From contig CM049307.1 in the NCBI GenBank assembly GCA_026874595.1, forward strand, positions 92,664,330 through 92,728,329: DNA of 64,000 nucleotides, written 5' to 3'. A program made the translations under genes and the position numbers. The notes below the pieces were generated by a model, which was not told the origin of the DNA, did no database searches, and saw only the letters and a program-made list of their open reading frames with translations. Position 1 is the stretch's first letter. The number at the start of each line of letters is the position of its first letter. Shown here piece after piece: positions 47,633 to 56,472 of this stretch. This DNA is from Sipunculus nudus. Taxonomy: Eukaryota > Annelida > Sipuncula > Golfingiida > Sipunculidae.

Positions 47633-47700
47633 TATTACGGTCTGTTTTAGATACCGAATGTGATGGTAACACCTACCAGAGCCTGCAACACATGCAATGA
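32231..47700 (+). CDS. Single-pass receptor with EGF-like repeats, one kringle and a YxxL tail (CED-1/Draper/MEGF10-like)
   Basis: Sixteen exons join with every splice phase consistent to 550 codons plus stop. Exon bounds: 32231-32253 (or 26655-26677), 40306-40364, 40682-40807, 41223-41498, 42110-42244, 42536-42673, 43009-43143, 43424-43561, 44911-45045, 45286-45414, 45736-45853, 45978-46009, 46364-46425, 46990-47020, 47326-47391, 47651-47700. Order: signal peptide, EGF-like, kringle, six EGF-like, transmembrane helix, cytoplasmic tail of about 80 residues. Extracellular domain exons are symmetric phase 1-1. MEGF/Draper receptors clear apoptotic cells or debris through phosphotyrosine motifs. 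That role is an inference here: the kringle is not part of the canonical family. Expression and ligand are unknown. Human-type gene symbols are withheld because orthology cannot be shown. Confidence 0.85.
33300..35600 (-). pseudogene. LINE ORF2, reverse transcriptase and C-terminal part, frameshifted
   Basis: Pieces in different frames: SWRPISLINVDCKVLSKIL; the frame shifts near 35110; FGADFKAAFDSVDQ (motif A), SRGTKQGDPISPYL (motif B), TCFADDITFF (motif C), ending near 34455; then LFGRAEICRTLALSKVIY, and a C-terminal stretch to about 33310 containing CSYCFIELETKEHIFYEC, a zinc-knuckle-like motif typical of L1/Tx1 ORF2 ends. Several separate stops and shifts make it non-functional. Confidence 0.88.
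35600..36810 (-). pseudogene. LINE ORF2, endonuclease part, frameshifted
   Basis: The frame opens NVRGI near 36800 and shows the APE-type endonuclease landmarks: QETHS, GGDLN, RRLDYFLIS and GTDHSAVL. It stops at 35840. The next stretch continues in another frame (about 35870-35640: KGERSTKYFLNLEKRNH), showing at least two frameshifts or stops before the reverse transcriptase. Confidence 0.85.
37370..38059 (-). pseudogene. LINE ORF1 (coiled-coil RNA-binding protein), frameshifted
   Basis: The start (ATG at 38057-38055 or 38016-38014) reads MELTNDSKVTLEAIWKK, then loses frame at an A8 run (plus-strand T-run 37964-37971). The continuing frame reads heptad-rich sequence (LDRIEQKIDILHIRVESLE, ISALEMDNDHH), then LENKERSKNIKLLNVPE. 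That resembles the coiled coil plus RRM-type trimerisation protein of L1/Tx1 elements. It ends at a stop at 37370. Confidence 0.8.
38289..38878. other. Intronic sequence, no feature recognised
   Basis: AT-rich; a 60-residue ORF here (38560-38742) has no recognisable motif. Confidence 0.5.
38879..39832 (-). repeat. Third member of the array-element family, short form
   Basis: The left end carries a degenerate form of the hairpin terminus (AAGTCATCTGGGCTGTAGCGATAAC). The right end reads CAGCTGAGCGTCATGACCC on the plus strand, the same other terminus as blocks 1 and 2. Inside are TCTGTCTGTC/GTCCGTCCG motifs and diverged ACAAATC-TAACCG--AGACC phrases, but no perfect AGGTCAnnnTGACCT palindrome was seen. 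Confidence 0.65.
39833..40305. other. Intron 1 end, upstream of exon 2
   Basis: No feature recognised apart from the acceptor TTTGCAG at 40299-40305. Confidence 0.6.
40306..40364 (+). CDS. Receptor exon 2: signal-peptide core
   Basis: 59 bases in phase 2-1, acceptor TTTGCAG, donor GTGAGC. It encodes FTVLAFWFIKFTGAAIQPH, a hydrophobic core followed by small residues suited to signal-peptidase cleavage. It needs an upstream exon to supply the ATG, which both exon 1 candidates do in frame. Confidence 0.75.
40682..40807 (+). CDS. Receptor exon 3: EGF-like repeat 1
   Basis: 126 bases, phase 1-1. It reads DCSPGRFGWQCRYVCDCQG, CNPVTGECDACEGEKWGTGC: a cysteine-rich EGF/laminin-like repeat of the DCPPGxFGxxC type seen in molluscan multiple-EGF proteins. 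The donor is GTATGG, with the split codon completed by exon 4. Confidence 0.88.
   Translation: MAVQEGLAGSVGMSVTVKDHVIQSQGNVTRVRGRSGEQDVC
41117..41181. repeat. (TA)n microsatellite in the intron before the kringle exon
   Basis: About 65 bases of alternating TA, ending some 40 bases before the kringle exon acceptor. Confidence 0.95.
41223..41498 (+). CDS. Receptor exon 4: kringle domain
   Basis: 276 bases, phase 1-1, a whole kringle in one exon. Six cysteines fall in kringle order: CRYND, TSCIPW, NYCRDP, LWCFT, GRCDQ and QPC, with the family's LRKASNYCRDP and WCFT signatures. The lysine-binding DxD/W pattern of plasminogen kringles is not clearly present. Kringles are disulphide-bonded extracellular binding modules, so this places a ligand-binding domain between EGF-like repeats. 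Confidence 0.92.
42110..42244 (+). CDS. Receptor exon 5: EGF-like repeat 2 (type a)
   Basis: 135 bases, phase 1-1. It reads DCPDGRFGVNCREECHCRD, QCSTETGRCTSGCHERFQG, SSCQG. It is the partner of exon 7, which differs at a few residues; exons 5-6 and 7-8 are two copies of one duplicated unit. Confidence 0.9.
42536..42673 (+). CDS. Receptor exon 6: EGF-like repeat 3 (type b)
   Basis: 138 bases, phase 1-1. It reads DCKDGYFGLYCNATCRCYE, VCDKTTGVCKSGCAAGWTG, DCQT. Acceptor ATCAG and donor GTATAT are both repeated in exon 8. Confidence 0.9.
43009..43143 (+). CDS. Receptor exon 7: EGF-like repeat 4 (type a copy)
   Basis: 135 bases, phase 1-1. It reads DCPKGRFGVNCLKECHCRG, RCSSQTGRCPSGCHERYQG, PSCQG. 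It lies 899 bases after exon 5. Confidence 0.9.
43424..43561 (+). CDS. Receptor exon 8: EGF-like repeat 5 (type b copy)
   Basis: 138 bases, phase 1-1. It reads DCKDEYFGLYCNATCRCYE, VCDKATGRCQHGCAAGWTG, DCQT. It lies 888 bases after exon 6 and differs mainly in the central loop. Confidence 0.9.
43562..44910. other. Intron with a dispersed repeat
   Basis: About 43950-44155 is the second copy of the repeat at 15185-15420. Short A/T-rich ORFs at 44109-44345 and 44446-44682 have no recognisable motif. The intron ends at acceptor TATATAG. Confidence 0.6.
44911..45045 (+). CDS. Receptor exon 9: EGF-like repeat 6
   Basis: 135 bases, phase 1-1. It reads ECIPGYYGPSCLNNCSQNC, QECDRVKGFCLCEAGFQLP, TCK. 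The donor is GTGAGTG. More diverged from the exon 5-8 repeats. Confidence 0.88.
45286..45414 (+). CDS. Receptor exon 10: EGF-like repeat 7
   Basis: 129 bases, phase 1-1. It reads CPPGTYGMNCTSSCSSGC, GPCDHVNGTCTCRCDFKG, PTCTE. The donor is GTAAGT. It is the last extracellular repeat before the juxtamembrane stretch. Confidence 0.88.
45736..45853 (+). CDS. Receptor exon 11: transmembrane segment
   Basis: 118 bases, phase 1-2. After a short polar stretch (RILVGSSGQKETCRIG) comes a hydrophobic run of about 22 residues (MAVVFAILFLFVAGLLIAF) ending in Arg, followed by basic residues in exon 12: a type I single-pass helix. Confidence 0.9.
45978..46425 (+). CDS. Receptor exons 12 and 13: start of cytoplasmic tail
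   Basis: Exons 45978-46009 (SVRNRNTLSK) and 46364-46425 (TNLWMNMTVAEENKRNQINQ). Both have AG acceptors and GT donors with compatible phases. The basic juxtamembrane region supports the topology. No kinase or other folded domain. Confidence 0.78.
46990..47700 (+). CDS. Receptor exons 14-16: tyrosine-motif tail and stop
   Basis: Exons 46990-47020 (VRDGDEESDA), 47326-47391 (DYYNLASPTYEQLDVQTT plus IDNQ) and 47651-47700 (DTECDGNTYQSLQHMQ, TGA at 47698-47700). Three YxxL motifs: YYNL, YEQL and YQSL. The first pair is spaced more tightly (4 residues between motifs) than a canonical ITAM (6-12), the second pair more widely (17). Such motifs bind SH2 proteins when phosphorylated in Draper-like receptors. 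Confidence 0.82.
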
Positions 47701-48114
47701 GTATACAAAGATTAATAACGAAAAAGAATTATTTTACATAATTCCTCTGAACTGTTACCGCGAGTCCTGAATTGTTTTATCATCATTGGAATCTTTTTAG
47801 CAAGAAATATTTTGTTATATTTTTTCTTATATTTGTTACAGTTATACAGGACTTTAACAACAAAAAGTATAAATGTTAATATAGTTCATCTGCACCCTTA
47901 TCATGTATCTGGAACCGTGTCTTCATCATCGGAATAACTTTTCTCCAGAAATGCTTAGTCCTAATGTTTTAATGAGAGTCGTTATAGACAGAGAGACAGC
48001 ACTATTAATATGCGTGAGGTTACTGTAGAAACATGTTTACAAGGTCATCAAGGCTTAACATTAGGATCAACAGTAAAATATCATTGCTTCGCGGATTTTC
48101 ACGGTGACTAAGTG

Positions 48115-48120
48115 AATAAA
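48115..48120 (+). terminator. Candidate polyadenylation signal of the receptor gene
   Basis: AATAAA lies 415 bases after the stop. It is the first good signal in a gene-free 3' flank, implying a 3' UTR of about 0.43 kb. Confidence 0.6.
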
Positions 48121-50749
48121 ACAGTTTTATCAGACTCCTGGGTGTGATCTCTTTTACATGTGTGTTTTTCTTATTGTATTACCTGTGATATATCCCCTTT
48201 ATAAAGAAGTCTGTCAGATGTGTGCATTAAAAAGGAACTTGTGAGTTATCCCAAGAGACCTGTAGATGTCTGTGAGTTATCCACACGTATAGAAACCTGT
48301 GAATTATCCACTTTATATAAAAACTTGTCGCTTATAAAAAACGTTGACATAGTGTAAGCACATCATTCGTTGAAGATGATATCCACTGCTTCGTGTTTTG
48401 AAATGAATCATTTGTAATTTTTTTTTCTGGCACTCATAAGAAAAGCAATATTGAATATCGTATTTAATACAAAAACTCCCTATTGTATTTAGCTTAAATA
48501 GATTTAATATGATATGATAAAATAAAAATGTGTTGTATATAATAGCCCCAACTAATGGATTTATACTGTCTCCGCTTCTTGTAATCCAGGTAAAATCTAC
48601 AATGGCTGTGCTTGACGAAATACACTCAGTCTGGTTAACATAAATAAATAAATAGATTAATATATATTCATTTTTATTTGAACCGATGACTGCCATTATC
48701 TTTACGCAGCACATTTTTGCCAATTAATTGATGGAAAAAGGAAATCGGCAAAATAAATGATTGAATCAATTAGATCATCAGGATTGATAAGTCAGGGTGT
48801 TGTTTTGGGATTATCTTGAAATTATCATTTTTATTTTCCTAGGGAGAACTACCTGTAGAGGGTGATGACCATGACCCGGGGTTAGTGCGCCCTCTGTCAG
48901 CAGCTTTACCCTGGAGTAGTTGGTTGCATGTTCACGAAATTTTGAACTTTGAATGTGTTATACCAAATGCACAGCAAACCATATTTTGTGGCGCCACCTT
49001 CATGTTTGACGATTTTTCGGCCTTATTTACACTTTTACACTTTAGTTAATGATGTTAAAATCGAAAAGAAAAATATGTGAAACATTCAACCATATATCCC
49101 TGTCATGATGCAAATTTTAATGAGAATACGCCGTATCAATTTTCCTCCAGAAATGTAGTAGACACATTCGTGAACTGGACTGAACTGAGTCTTTTCTACC
49201 TAAATGCTGGAACAATCAAAAGTATTCTCAGCTTGTTGAATTTTCCAAATATTTGCCACATATATCATTGGGAGGGGGGGGGCGGGGATGAGGTGGTGAG
49301 GGACTGATGACTATCTGTGCCAGCTACATATGTTTAAGATTTTAAAGTCATTATCTGCAAAAATTTGCATAAATTAAATACCTATTTGTTGGGAATTCTA
49401 CTGTAGGAAATAACTTTAATAAAACTAAAAAAAAATCTTCTTTTGGTGTTGTATATGAAAGAACTCATTTCATAATTAAAATGTGTTTCTTGACATAGAG
49501 AGATTGAATAATAAAATGCTGCCACGGTGATCTCATACCGGTCGTCTGAACATTTGTGTGAAGTTGAAATCCCGGACGCACTTCGGCTATTCAAACTATT
49601 GTCTGTCAGAACACAGTCTGTCGGTGAAAGCAAAGCAGCGATCACCACAATATTGTATAACTCTTGGATAAATTATAACTTTTTGATTAGTAAATTTGTT
49701 TACGAAGCGCCTGTAAATATCTGTCTGGCACATGAAAATCCATACAGCCTTATGCTTTAAAGATGTTTTTATATCTTGTATATATCAAATTGACGATATT
49801 ATTATTTTCCATTCATTGGCGTCATGCCCCTCCCCCCCCCCCCCCCCCCCGGCCTTCCTTTAATGTGTCCCCTCACTTTTTAGTCACGCTTAGAGAATGC
49901 ATAAACATTCCGTCTTAGCATTTGTTATATGAATTTTGTCCATGTTTGTGAAACAATCCCATTTTATTTAATTTCATTTAAAATGCCAGGTATTTAAAAT
50001 AATCCTGTTTCAATTAAAACATTTTGTTGTTGCATATAGTATTTGTCGTGTTTTGGTAGCTGAAATAGCTCCAGTGTTAGTGGGGTATCTCTAAATGACG
50101 ATGGTGATTTTACTTATAGGTCAACCATTTTCTTGCTGCATTTGAAAGGCATACAATTCATTAGATAAAAAATTGGCTGTTGAATCAAGTTAGTGTGACT
50201 AATAAGAAATTATAATCCAACCTCCATTTTGCAGGCTATTTGAACGATATTATTGTAAATATGACCTTTCCATCTTTCCTTATAGAAACAACATATGATT
50301 TAATATTTCATTGTTCTTTAATTTCTTTTGGTACATAATATTCACTAGAGACGTTACAGTTGTTCAAACTTCATACCTTATATTATATTTTATATGAGAA
50401 TTCGTGAGGTGCGATGTCATGAAATAATAAAAGTTATACCTGATACACAGTGAAATGTAGATTCAGGTGACTCTTCTCAGAGAGAGGAGATCTTTTTTAC
50501 TATCAAAGTCACGATGTTCAGGTACAAACTGACCTCAGTCTCGGAAATTCCCTGCAGAAGCGCCACCTGTGTAAAGAGGGAGACTGAAATTAAGCTGATG
50601 ATGGTCTCTCAAACAGACGCCAGGTGCCGCCACAGTTGTTCATCAGTGCGTCTCCAGATACCTTTTATAATAATTCTTGTTTGGGATCAAATGATTCCCG
50701 CAGCTACTACGGTGTGTAGCTTTTTGTCCCACGCTCCGCGGATGCGGGG
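48121..50749. other. No gene recognised
   Basis: Contains a short minisatellite (GTGA-TTATCCAC motifs, about 48236-48335), a G-rich run at about 49270-49288, a poly-C run at about 49828-49851, and AT-rich sequence. No ORF shows recognisable domains. Confidence 0.5.
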
Positions 50750-51860
50750 ATATTGATTTGGGTTTGTCTGTCTGTCCGTCTGGCTCTCTGTCCGTCCGTC
50801 AGTTTTCGTTTTTGTGCGATAACTTTCCTAAATATTATTCGGTTTCATTCAAATTTTGGTCAGTGATTGCTCTCATGTTTACCTTGGTTGGGATTGCTTT
50901 TGAAGTGTCTGGCTTCTGTCTGTCTGTCTGTCAGGTTTTCGTTTCCGTGCGATAACTTTCCTAAATATCATCCGCTTTCATCCAAATCATGGTCAGTGAT
51001 TGCTCTCATGCACACCTTGGTTGGGATTGCTTTTGGAGTGTCTAGGTTCTGTCTGTCTGTCTGTCACTTTGTGTGTCTGTCTGTCAGGTTTTTGTTTCCG
51101 TGCGATAACGTTCCTAAATATCATCCGGTTTCATTCGAATTTTGATCAGTGATTGCTCTCATGCTTACCTTGGTTGGAATTGGTTTTGGAGTGCCTGGCT
51201 TCTGTCTCTCTGTCTGTCTGTCACTTTCTCTGTCTATCTGTCAGGTTTTTATTTCCATGCGATATCTTTCCAAAAAATTATCCGATTTTATTCAAATTTT
51301 GGGCAGTGATTGCTCTTATGCTTACCTTGGTTGGGATTGGTTTTGGAGTGTCTGGCTTTGTGTCTATCTGTCCGTCTGTCACTCTATCAGTTTGTCAGGT
51401 TTTCGTTTCTGTGGGATAACTTTCCTAAATATTATCCGATTTTATTCAAATGTTGGTCAGTGATTTCTCCAATGCTTACTGTGGTTGGGATTGTTTTTGG
51501 AGTGTCTTGCATCTGTCTGTCTGTCTGTCAATCCGTTTGTCAGTCCTCAGATTTTCATTTCCGTGCGATAACTTTCCTAAATATTATCTGATTTTATTCA
51601 AATTTTGGTCAGACATTGCTCTCATGCATACCTTGGTTGGGATTAGTTTTGGAGTGTCTGGCTTTGTTACTATCTGTCCGTCTGTCACTCTGTCAGTTTG
51701 TCAGGTTTTCGTTTCTGTGGGATAACTTTCCTAAATATTATCCGATTTCATTCAAATTTTGGTCAGTGACTGCTTTCATGCATACCCTGGTTGGGATTTG
51801 TTTTGGAGTGTCTGGCTTCTGTCTGTCTGTCTGTCACTCTGTCTGTCCGTTCTTTATCAA
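50750..51860 (+). repeat. Minisatellite with about 153 bp unit, seven copies
   Basis: The phrase GCGATAACTTTCCTAAATAT-ATCCG, then TTGGTCAGTGATTGCTCTCATG, then TTGGTTGGGATTG-TTTTGGAGTGTCTGG and a CTGTCTGTCTGTC run, recurs. GTGATTGC anchors at 50863, 50996, 51149, 51306, 51459, 51612 and 51766 give spacings of 133 and then 153-157. Because 153 is a multiple of three, overlapping ORFs stay open across units; they are not evidence of a protein. Confidence 0.92.
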
Positions 51861-54800
51861 GCATGAAAAACAACAAGATCCAAAAGCCGGGGACATTAAT
51901 TCCACGAATTTGCTTGTTCTGCGTGTATCGAATCTCCCAAATGATTTCGTTTTCATTCGTTTATTAAGGTAACAATCTGCTTATAAGCAATCTTAAGAAT
52001 TCTTATTCTGTCGGATGTATCCGGATGTGACATAAAATGATTATTTTCTATTACAGCTAAGTCATTTAGGGGTTATCTCGCTTCAGTCAATAGAAAAAAA
52101 AATCAGTCTGTCTGAACAGTAAGAGCCAGGGTCTCGTTCTCCATACACAGGTTTTCTTGTCGTGAGTCTGAAGTTATGAAGATGAGACATTGGACCGGAG
52201 ATAGACGTTTAGATACCACCTAATTCACCGAGAAAAACCACCCTGGAGTGAACCGAAAACATTCACATTAACTGGGCCGAATTAAGACCGCTTTTGGCCA
52301 GTCCAACCAGTGGTCTTATTTCACGTCTATGTACAGTCTATTTAAAAGGTGGTATGTGCACAAAGAGAATAATTCTTTGATTTTAATTTGTACGGATCCA
52401 GTTATTGCGAATTAGACACTGCGAATCGCTAAAGACATATACGACTCACTATATTGAATTTAACACACATAGTCTTCCTGTTTGTTTCATAATCAACCTA
52501 GAAAACATGTTACCTTTTAAAAACAGAAATAGTCCATCCTTGAGAAAATTACACCAAATTTGTTAATAGGATTTACATATTCCCTTGTTATGAAAATATT
52601 TATTTTTTAATATTTAGCGAATCACTAAACACAAGTCGATAATGCCAACGACAGCAAAGTTTATAATCGCTGAGACCCGGATCACTATTTTATCTTATTT
52701 ATGTATTAGAGAAATACCAGTTATTATCAATGTTTTGAGATGAATCTAATTTTCTTGTCTGTAAAAAAAGGCTCACTTGCAGATTAAATAACAGGTTCCC
52801 TAATTGGTCAGAGAACTAGGGATCGTTATCATTTCATTTATTATAGCATCATCCATCGTTATATTAAATATATGATATGTATAAATATTAATAATGTATA
52901 TATAAGACTCGGGGCAGGTGAGGTCAGTGTATTTTTAGGCAGCAGCATGGATAGGGCAGCAGAAAATTCCAGGAAAACGATATTTGAGGACACAGAAATT
53001 ATTTATAGCAGGCGGATGATAAGGGAAATTTAATGAATGAAAAAGTTTGCATTGTTGACTTATTCAATAATAAAGACATTACTGTGAATGTCAAGTATAA
53101 ATTACTTGCCTTCACTGCACGCTTTTCGGCAGAAATAAAAAAAAAATTACGCCTGGGAATTGTAAATTATAATTACTATGTAAACAGGGCATGTTTCGAC
53201 AACATCCATTATAATGCATTTGTCAATTAAACTGTCTTTGAATAATCGCAGAGGCGTATCATTTGATTCCATAGATTCTTGCCCCTGTGTGGAGGCTGTA
53301 GAAAATGCATGAAATATGGCCAGTTTTTAGCAGATCCCTTATCAGATCCCTATATCTGGAACAAAATAAAAATGCAGGAGTTGAACTTCAAGGCTGAGAC
53401 AAACTTTAAAACCTCACTTCACTCAGCATCTCTGTAAAAAGGAACATCAAATGCCTCAAGGAAATATCACAAGGCCTTGTGTCCCAGTTGCCTATATGCT
53501 AAATAATGCCAATTTTCACGTACGAATGTCGGCATAAATGACAATTCTTTGGCATTTATATAAATGCATTCTGGAGAAAAGCAAACGCGCGGCTTATACC
53601 ATAAACATAGGAGAGAAATTTGTCGGACACATTGGGGGCTTGTTATTACCTTTTCGGTCATGAGGTCCCCGCCAAATGTCCGACAGGGAGCGTAAATCAG
53701 GCTGGTCTTTGACATGCGGCGTTTATAATCATCGGAACATAAAAATGGGACATGGCGTCGGTCAGTAGGATTAATATTGGATCGTTGTTTCATGCAAAAT
53801 ACCTAATTTTCATTATTCTTCGCCGCGTGAACATCTGACCTAACCATGTCCGCCAGATTTCGTGATCTCCTGACATGACCAGATAAATCATATGTCTTCA
53901 CGTCATGGCGATGACGAGTTCCTCTCAGAAGTTTGTCGAAAATGTTTTAAATAACCATTAATTGAGTATTGTCAGAATTCGTGTCGTTATCTCATACAAG
54001 CTCAATTAAACCCACGATTTTTTTCTTACGTCTAAGTCGAAGTAATATGTACCCGGCTTGGTTGTTCCACTGGGGCCGATAGTTCGTTCGGGGTAGTTGG
54101 GGAAACATTGGCCAATATCATTATGCGATCTCCCTACTGATATGACGCTTCTTGGCTATTTATGCTTCAATCCCGATATACGTACGTATGAAACCTGTTT
54201 TACCCGTGATCGACTTATTTTAATTCAATTTAATTTTACAAGAGAACAATACTAAAAGTATCGAATTATTGAATCGAAACCAAATTTGATAAACTCCCCA
54301 TATCAACTTGGCCCTACACAGTTTACATTAAGTGCATGTCAATACATTTTACCTTTGTGTATATCCAACAACGTTTCGGTTTGACATCAGTATTGACAAT
54401 AAATATGATCGATTCCTCAAACATTCAAAAGCTACTAAATTGAAGGGAATGTTTACTTGTTAACACCTAAATTTACGTGGGGTTCCTCCCTCCCATGACC
54501 ATTAATGATAAAAGAAACATATCAAACATAATTAAAATTACTAAACCTTCAAGTAAAACACATACCTAGTTGGTATATTTGACAAATATAATAAACATTT
54601 GAGAAACTTTCATATGCTTTGAGGACAAAGTACAGGCATGTTTAAATGGATAGCGGGTGAAGTTCAACGCGGCCAAAACACGCCTGTAATTTCGGGCCAC
54701 ACAATAAGTGCAGCAAATTAAATTTAGTGTCGACTCTGAATCTGTCGGGAGAACAGATAAAATTCACGGGGGGGGGGGGGGGAGGGGAAGCCTAGCTCAG

Positions 54801-54984
54801 CTGGCATGGGAGCAGTCCCGAGTGAAGTGTAGATAATCAGGTGGGCCTACACCACTAAATGCAAACGATGTATACCATACAATGATGCATAATGAAGTTT
54901 TCTAAAACTTGGATAAAAGCTACAGATTTTGATCAATTGCTTTCACATTTCAGATTATAAATGATTAGATACTTAGGTGTACAT
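51861..54984. other. No gene recognised
   Basis: Mostly AT-rich, but 53280-54170 is more base-balanced with few simple repeats. A G-run lies at 54768-54787. No exon with recognisable similarity was found. Confidence 0.45.
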
Positions 54985-55240
54985 CCTGTGAACATTAGAT
55001 CAACAGTGCTTATAGGAAAGAAATGTACCGACTTTATGGCAAAGGGCAGAGCACAGGACTCAAAGCCCGGATTTCATCAGTTTGAAGGGTGGGCGCTCTG
55101 CAAGCTTAATTGGAAGGCTCCTCTGTGGTTTGACACAGCAATGGGGTTAGCTTACACGCCATGGGCCAGCATTGGCAGAAACCAAAAGGGCTAGTTAACA
55201 CAAGGTTATAAAATGTGTGGAAGCGTGTGACACTAAATAT
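54985..55240 (+). repeat. SINE-like repeat, copy 2
   Basis: The stretch from about 55110 (GCTCCTCTGTGG-TTGACACAGCAATGGGG ... GTTAACAC...GGAAGCGTGT) matches copy 1 at 21080-21330 in the opposite orientation. The head (about 55030-55090) is diverged and lacks a clean B-box. Confidence 0.55.
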
Positions 55241-55824
55241 AAAAAAACAAATGTAAAAAATGTTGGGCCAAACGTTTTAGGTACTGACTGAACATAAAGT
55301 TTTAGCTCATAAATTTACTCCATTCTGATCTAAATTTTGTTATACAATCAAATCACAGTGATTCAGTTTCGCGTTTGGTAGGAGAACGTAGAGAAATATC
55401 ACAGTATGTAGAATTGCAATTCCTAGCTAAAATGATTTCAAAACGTGACAACAGACAGACAGACAGACAACAAGATGGACGGGCAAACAACCAACGGACA
55501 AGGGGCCTTCGGTAAAGTTCAGTTAACTTAAAGTTAGCTGTGCTAGAAACGGTATTGACTATATTTCAATGAAGAACTAAAGTAAAACACTTTAACAATA
55601 CACAGGCCGGGAAATTCACACAGTGTCCTATTTTGTTGTCATTTTTCAATCCAGGAAGATGCTTAACTAAGCACAGTGATGCCACACACCTCTAGATGCT
55701 TTTGGATTTCATTCCGGGGTAGTGGGTTACTCAGCCTGGTGATGTCACAGGACTTGTGATGATTTGGTAGTTAATTCACAGGAATTGCGCCAATCAAAAG
55801 CGGGAGGAATATTCGAAAGTCCAG

Positions 55825-55832
55825 TGACGTCA
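55825..55832. promoter_or_regulatory. Consensus CRE palindrome
   Basis: TGACGTCA, the full CREB/ATF site, lies 31 bases upstream of TATAAAAG. It is the only perfect copy noticed in this part of the window. Confidence 0.5.
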
Positions 55833-55855
55833 TTTAGGAATTCCTAAGCAAAGTC

Positions 55856-55863
55856 TATAAAAG
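55856..55863 (+). promoter_or_regulatory. Consensus TATA box
   Basis: TATAAAAG followed by GC-rich sequence. The predicted start site would be near 55886, about 58 bases before a small ORF. Confidence 0.5.
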
Positions 55864-55943
55864 CCGCGCAGTCAGGCGTATAAGAATCGCTTCACCCAGG
55901 AATTTTTGTCTGCGCGGTCTTTGTCCACGCGGAAAAGTCGCCA

Positions 55944-56126
55944 ATGGAAATGCCAGTACATAATGTAATGCGAGCGAAATTTTTTAAACTCCGCGCAGAC
56001 AAAAGCCGCGCGTACTACGCGCGTAAACTGCCCCAAAAACACGCCCCATGGAAAAGGGCCTTTCGATTTGATATTCTTTACATCGATCAAAAAACATTAA
56101 AAAGTCGTATTATCCTAATAAAATAA
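55944..56126 (+). CDS. Small basic ORF behind a CRE/TATA promoter, unknown
   Basis: 60 codons from ATG 55944 to TAA 56124-56126, rich in Lys/Arg (MRAKFFKLRADKSRAYYARK), with AATAAA overlapping the end (about 56118). There is no recognisable domain and no signal peptide. The opposite strand of the same stretch is also open for 72 codons, so coding status is uncertain. Local CpG content (GCGCG motifs) is higher than in the surroundings. It could be a tiny gene, a non-coding transcript or a decayed promoter-bearing repeat. Confidence 0.3.
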   Translation: MEMPVHNVMRAKFFKLRADKSRAYYARKLPQKHAPWKRAFRFDILYIDQKTLKSRIILIK

Positions 56127-56408
56127 TTTTATTCTGCCAGAGATTAAAGACAATCGGGACACAAAGCAGCGAATAACATAACAACTTGTGCACTAAATAA
56201 TTCAGTGTCAATACACCCAGCCATTACCTTAACCTTTGAGTGCAATGTATAAGTTGTACCGGAAATTTCAGGTAAAATTCTATATGGCACATTTCACAGT
56301 GATATAGATGGTTCATAATATAATCGATTAATAATAAATCATAGATTGTTGTTTTATCGTTCAATCATCAAACATAATTTTTCAACTGATTCTATCACTC
56401 ATATATTA

Positions 56409-56472
<64 letters not shown>

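Noticed and set aside
50867-51972. Cysteine-rich proteins from the 51 kb region
   Set aside because: The reading frames arise from a 153 bp minisatellite, not from a gene.
54790-54830. tRNA-like AGCCTAGCTCAGCTGG
   Set aside because: Matches an A-box only; no B-box follows at the right distance.
55872-56090. Minus-strand 72-codon ORF opposite the small basic ORF
   Set aside because: No promoter or polyadenylation context on that strand; the openness is shared with the plus strand and is more likely compositional.
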